Position numbers and translations under genes: made by a program. A stretch of 9,664 bases of DNA from assembly GCA_017959525.1 (NCBI GenBank), contig JAGDAL010000034.1, forward strand, positions 1 to 9,664, read 5' to 3'. Under the pieces are notes generated by a model. The model was not told the origin of the DNA, ran no database searches, and worked only from the letters and a program-made list of their open reading frames with translations. This document shows positions 6,157 to 9,664 of the stretch, one piece after another. Positions within the stretch are counted from its first letter, which is position 1, and each line of letters begins with the position of its first letter. This DNA is from Lachnospiraceae bacterium (lineage in GTDB: Bacteria; Bacillota; Clostridia; Lachnospirales; Lachnospiraceae).

Positions 6157-7260
6157 CTAGTACTTCTTGGCCTGTAACGAGACATTCAGTACAAAGCCAA
6201 TACCTGCATATAATGTTACTAAAGATGTTAAACCATAACTAACAAACGGCAATGGCAAACCGGTATTCGGAAACAGTCCGGTAACCACGCAGATGTTAAC
6301 AAATCCCTGGAATCCGATAATGGAAGCAATGCCGACGCAAATCAGCTGGCCACTTAGATCTCTGGCCTTCTTTGCTACCTTCATGCATTCAAGGGCAATC
6401 CAAAACAACAAAATAATAATTACCAAAGAGCCGATGAATCCCAGCTCCTCTCCCGCTACCGCAAAGATAAAGTCCGTCTGTGGCTCGGAAATATAATTAC
6501 CGTTCTTCACGGAATCCGCACTGTCATTGTACAAACCCTTGCCAAGAAGCTGTCCGGAACCGATTGCCATAATGGAATTCTGTTGCTGGTAGGAAGACTC
6601 CGGATAATCATCCGGACGAAGCCATGCTAAAATTCGAAGCATCTGATAAGGATCCAAGAAGGAGATTCCGCGGTTTGCAATCAAAAACAAAGTAATTGCA
6701 ATGGTCGGAATTCCAATCCCCAACGCCCACGCCACAATCTTGTAACTAAGACCTGCAAAGAACATCAATGCCACAATTACAAGGAAGGTAACGATGGTAG
6801 TCGACAAGTCCGGTTCCTCAACGATTAACACCAGCGGAACACCGGCTAAAATCGCAATGGTAAAAAGACGTCTCGGGGTATTCAAATCCTCTTCGTGCTG
6901 CATCAAATACCAGGCAAAAAACAACACCAATAAAATCTTGGCTGCCTCCGATGGCTGGAATCGAATAAAGCCCAAATCCACCCAACGGGTTGCTCCCTTT
7001 GTATTATCGCCTAAAACAAGAACGGAAAGCAACAATAAATTTGTCATGGCATAGTACACCCAAGGAAAATGCAGAATAAACTCATAGTCGATCAATGAAA
7101 TGACAAACATAGCCACCAGTCCAAGGACCATACCGATAATCTGCTTATTCTGATAATCCGCATTTGCACTTCCTATAACAAAGATACCGATGATGGTCAG
7201 GATTAATACCAATACCACCAAGAGCATATTGTAACTTCGAAATCGATAATTGCGAAACAT
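6157..7260 (-). CDS. rodA: SEDS-family peptidoglycan glycosyltransferase RodA
   Basis: RodA polymerises lipid II into glycan strands in the membrane, working with a class B PBP during elongation. The 367-residue protein is a polytopic membrane protein of usual length with roughly ten hydrophobic segments. SEDS landmarks include RFQPSE (100-105), EPDLSTT (149-155), QTDFIFAVAGEELG (261-274) with the family's essential Asp at 263, and GLPLPFVSYG (334-343). RodA rather than FtsW is chosen because of the operon with PBP2 and minC, though FtsW is closely related. The ATG at 7260 is two bases after the minC stop, with GGAG six to seven bases upstream inside the minC end. It ends in TAG (6157-6159), directly followed by the mgsA ribosome binding site. 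Confidence 0.93.
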   Translation of the reverse strand: MFRNYRFRSYNMLLVVLVLILTIIGIFVIGSANADYQNKQIIGMVLGLVAMFVISLIDYEFILHFPWVYYAMTNLLLLSVLVLGDNTKGATRWVDLGFIRFQPSEAAKILLVLFFAWYLMQHEEDLNTPRRLFTIAILAGVPLVLIVEEPDLSTTIVTFLVIVALMFFAGLSYKIVAWALGIGIPTIAITLFLIANRGISFLDPYQMLRILAWLRPDDYPESSYQQQNSIMAIGSGQLLGKGLYNDSADSVKNGNYISEPQTDFIFAVAGEELGFIGSLVIIILLFWIALECMKVAKKARDLSGQLICVGIASIIGFQGFVNICVVTGLFPNTGLPLPFVSYGLTSLVTLYAGIGFVLNVSLQAKKY

Positions 7261-7262
7261 AG

Positions 7263-7949
7263 TTAACTCCGGTTCTCCTTAAATATACCACGACTGATTG
7301 GTTCACATACCAATTGGTCTTCATATACAACAATGGCCAGTGCATTGGAAGTGGTGGCCGGCTTCTTAAACAAGGAGCGTTTTGGTTTCTCAACTTCCAC
7401 TTCATCCCGGTGGGTACCGATGGCCACTTCTCTTCCGTCATAGCTTCCGGCAATGATATAACAGCTGTTCTCTCCCGGATGTCCTGCATGAACATCTCCA
7501 AGTAAGGAACCAAAAATAATTACATTACCGGCAGAAACCACCGTTGCCCCATCCTTAACATCCCCAAGGATAATCACGGACTGCTCCGTTCGAAGGATTT
7601 CGCCGGACTTCACAGAATCCATGACAATATGGGCGTTCTCATAAATATTTTCAAAATAGAAACGATCAATCTTGCCCTGCATCCGGATATCCTTGATCTG
7701 GTTCTTCTCCTGAATCAAAGAAATATGAATATCCGAATTCAGCTCGATGGCTTCTACAATGACTGCAACTTCTTCGGAAGTAAGATCTCTTCCTTCTACG
7801 CTAAAAATCAAATCCGCCTGACCAAAGAAATCTCTGGCATCATTGAACTTTTTGCAAATATCCACAACCAGGTTCTCAAAGGAAACCTCGGGATTCAAGA
7901 TTAAGGTAATCCCGTGGGCGTTACTCTTGATTGTGCATGATTCTATCAT
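7263..7949 (-). CDS. minC: Septum site-determining protein MinC
   Basis: MinC inhibits FtsZ polymerisation to keep septa from forming at wrong sites; in most bacteria MinD recruits it to the membrane. The 228-residue protein has an N-terminal FtsZ-inhibitory domain (about 1-100) and the C-terminal right-handed beta-helix domain. The latter carries SVIILGDVKDGATVVSAGN (124-142), GSLLGDVHAG (147-156) and the closing EPIS. The MinD-binding RSGQ motif of other MinC proteins reads KSGE at 114-117. The ATG at 7949 is chosen because AGAGGTG lies six bases upstream. A GTG at 7958 in the same frame would sit inside that site. The gene follows PBP2 by 12 bases. minD and minE, which usually follow minC in this type of operon, are absent; rodA comes next. 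Confidence 0.92.
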   Translation of the reverse strand: MIESCTIKSNAHGITLILNPEVSFENLVVDICKKFNDARDFFGQADLIFSVEGRDLTSEEVAVIVEAIELNSDIHISLIQEKNQIKDIRMQGKIDRFYFENIYENAHIVMDSVKSGEILRTEQSVIILGDVKDGATVVSAGNVIIFGSLLGDVHAGHPGENSCYIIAGSYDGREVAIGTHRDEVEVEKPKRSLFKKPATTSNALAIVVYEDQLVCEPISRGIFKENRS

Positions 7950-7961
7950 TCCATTCACCTC

Positions 7962-9664
7962 TTAATCCGTAGTGGCATTGGTGGTACTTACCGCATTCGC
8001 CTGACCGTTGATGACATCCAAGGAACTCTGAACGCCAAAATAGCTTCCGATGATATCACGGGAAACGTTGGCTGCATGGTTGGATGTGTAACCGAACGCA
8101 ATTCGGCTGGCAACGGCAATCTCAGGATTGTCGTATGGCGCATAGCCGATGAATAATGCGTGGTTCGGCCGGGTTATGGCTTGCTGCGCCGTACCGGTCT
8201 TACCTGCTACATCTACTTCAAAGTCCTTATAGTAAGACATATTCTCTACGACCATGCGCATACCGGAATGAATGGCATTCCACTGTCCCGCATTCAATAC
8301 ATCCACTTGAGTCTTCACTTCTGCAGAATAGCTAGCTACCGTAGTTCCTTCCGCATCTGTTACATGATCTAACAGAGTCAAATCATACACGGTTCCGCTA
8401 TTGGCAACCGCAGTTGCATAACGCGCCAATGCAATGGTGGTAAAGTTGTTATCAGACTGACCGATGGCTGCCATAACCGGGTATTCCGTCGCAATCTTCG
8501 GCGTTGCCTCTTCGATTTCGATACCGGTCTTGGCATTCAAACCAAACAGCTTCGCATAGGTCTGAATATATTCCATACCCTTGGCATCCTCGTAATCATT
8601 GCCGCCGGCCAAGCGCCAACCTACTTCGTAGAAGAAGTAGTTACAGGAATCTCGGATAGCTTCGGAAACATTGATCGCACCGTGGTTGCTCGGGTATGCC
8701 CAACATTTCGGCTGGTTGGAAACCTTGGTAAATACACCTTCATCCACGATTTCCGTGGACGTATCGATGACATTCTCCGCCAAACCTGCAGTTGCAGAAA
8801 TCGGCTTAAAGGTAGAACCAGGAGCGGTTCGCTGCTGGGTTGCATAGTTATATAACGGGTTGGACTGGTTCAGATTCAAATATGCATAATATGCGGAATC
8901 AGAAGCAGCCAAACGATTGTTGTCATAACCCGGATAGGATACGCAGGCCAAAACAGCACCGGTACGGGTATCAATCACAACGGAAGAACCGGTACAAGGA
9001 TCTAAAGCCAACTGTGCCGGTGTAATCTCCAAGTTCTTAATCTTATCCCGCATGAAATTATAAGCATTCCCGCCGGAAGACAAAGACGCATAGGCGTCCT
9101 CATCCATCTCCAATACACCCTGGTCAAAAAGAATCACACAAAGCTGGGAGCCGGTAATGTGGTCCTGCAAAATCGCATAGTAGTAAATCTGTCTGCGGAA
9201 GGAAGCATCCTCCTTCAAGGTAGAAAGAATATGCTCTACCAACGCACTATAGATTTCATCCGTATCTACATACTTGGACTTCTCGGAGAACTTGGTAATA
9301 TCAATCCAATTCTTCTCGATGCAGTAGGTCAGATAATCATTCACGGACAACTCTTCGTTGGTCCACTTTATCTGGGTCTCATCGGTATTATCAATCAGGT
9401 CTGCATCTAAAACGCCGTCCGCCTTCAATAGCTTTACAATGAAGGTCATATAAGTCTGATATTCCTCTTCCAACTGGTTATACGGTGTTGGATTAGAAGC
9501 CTTTAATAAACTGCCTAACTGAGAAAACACCTGGTTCTCTTTGGATTCGTAGCTGGACTGTACCGCCTTCTCCATTGGAGACGCATCTGCAGCGGTAAAA
9601 TGGGACGTATCAATCAAACTGTTATTAATCAGCGCATAATAAACGTCATAGATCGGGATAATAA
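7962..9664 (-). CDS. mrdA: Class B penicillin-binding protein (PBP2/MrdA type), 5' end beyond window
   Basis: This is a transpeptidase that cross-links peptidoglycan and partners with RodA. The frame is open to the right edge, giving 566 visible residues. The N-terminal membrane anchor and the first part of the dimerisation domain are outside the window. The remaining N-terminal region is long and charged. The transpeptidase domain carries APGSTFKPI with SxxK (serine codon 8814-8816), SCN (8640-8648) and KTGTAQ (KTG codons 8193-8201), in correct order and spacing, so it should be active and beta-lactam-binding. Internal TTG codons such as the one at 9615-9617 are not starts, because conserved-looking coding sequence continues upstream. 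The stop is TAA at 7962-7964, followed closely by minC. PBP2 rather than PBP3 is inferred from the minC-rodA neighbourhood. Confidence 0.93.
   Translation of the reverse strand, partial: IIPIYDVYYALINNSLIDTSHFTAADASPMEKAVQSSYESKENQVFSQLGSLLKASNPTPYNQLEEEYQTYMTFIVKLLKADGVLDADLIDNTDETQIKWTNEELSVNDYLTYCIEKNWIDITKFSEKSKYVDTDEIYSALVEHILSTLKEDASFRRQIYYYAILQDHITGSQLCVILFDQGVLEMDEDAYASLSSGGNAYNFMRDKIKNLEITPAQLALDPCTGSSVVIDTRTGAVLACVSYPGYDNNRLAASDSAYYAYLNLNQSNPLYNYATQQRTAPGSTFKPISATAGLAENVIDTSTEIVDEGVFTKVSNQPKCWAYPSNHGAINVSEAIRDSCNYFFYEVGWRLAGGNDYEDAKGMEYIQTYAKLFGLNAKTGIEIEEATPKIATEYPVMAAIGQSDNNFTTIALARYATAVANSGTVYDLTLLDHVTDAEGTTVASYSAEVKTQVDVLNAGQWNAIHSGMRMVVENMSYYKDFEVDVAGKTGTAQQAITRPNHALFIGYAPYDNPEIAVASRIAFGYTSNHAANVSRDIIGSYFGVQSSLDVINGQANAVSTTNATTD

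Noticed and set aside
6157..6159. Genome-wide reassignment of TAG to a sense codon
   Set aside because: rodA ends at TAG at the expected C-terminus, and the mgsA ribosome binding site and start follow directly. Reading through would run into that site. The other complete genes end in TAA or TGA, so only infB shows an internal TAG.
7950..7958. GTG at 7958 as the minC start
   Set aside because: That codon is part of the AGAGGTG ribosome binding site that fits the ATG at 7949 with six-base spacing.

Overview
All protein genes and the one tRNA in this window lie on the minus strand, so the window reads right to left. Gene content, gene order, AGGAGG-type ribosome binding sites and a G+C content that looks moderate (about 45%, by eye) point to a Clostridia chromosome, most likely Lachnospiraceae. 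This is a judgement from protein style; no search was run. No mobile element, CRISPR array or phage gene was seen.

Region A (right, 9664 to about 4724) is a cell-wall and cell-shape operon. In transcription order it holds a class B penicillin-binding protein cut at its 5' end by the window edge, minC, a rodA-type SEDS glycosyltransferase, an mgsA homologue, and a lipoprotein D,D-carboxypeptidase. Genes are separated by a few bases or overlap. PBP2 and RodA would form the elongation peptidoglycan synthase, the carboxypeptidase would trim stem peptides, and MinC would inhibit FtsZ. minD and minE, which sit between minC and rodA in related operons such as that of Clostridioides difficile, are absent. 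The MgsA homologue has substitutions at two canonical active-site positions.

Region B (4743 to 4218) holds a single 140-residue P-loop protein of unknown role. It has its own promoter, which overlaps the hairpin that ends region A.

Region C (4162 to 3937) is a self-contained tRNA-Glu(CTC) unit with an A-tract UP-like element, a promoter, the tRNA and an intrinsic terminator.

Region D (3926 to 1) is the classic nusA-infB operon: promoter, a leader with a strong hairpin, then rimP, nusA, ylxR (rnpM), ylxQ and infB, which runs off the left edge. These genes serve 30S maturation, transcription elongation and antitermination, RNase P modulation, and translation initiation.

The main oddity is a single in-frame TAG at codon 117 of infB (1213-1215). 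The rest of the infB frame stays open and well conserved to the window edge. Because rodA ends at a TAG with the next gene's ribosome binding site directly after it, wholesale TAG reassignment is unlikely. A nonsense change, a sequence error, suppression, or production of only a shorter IF2 from an internal start remain possible.
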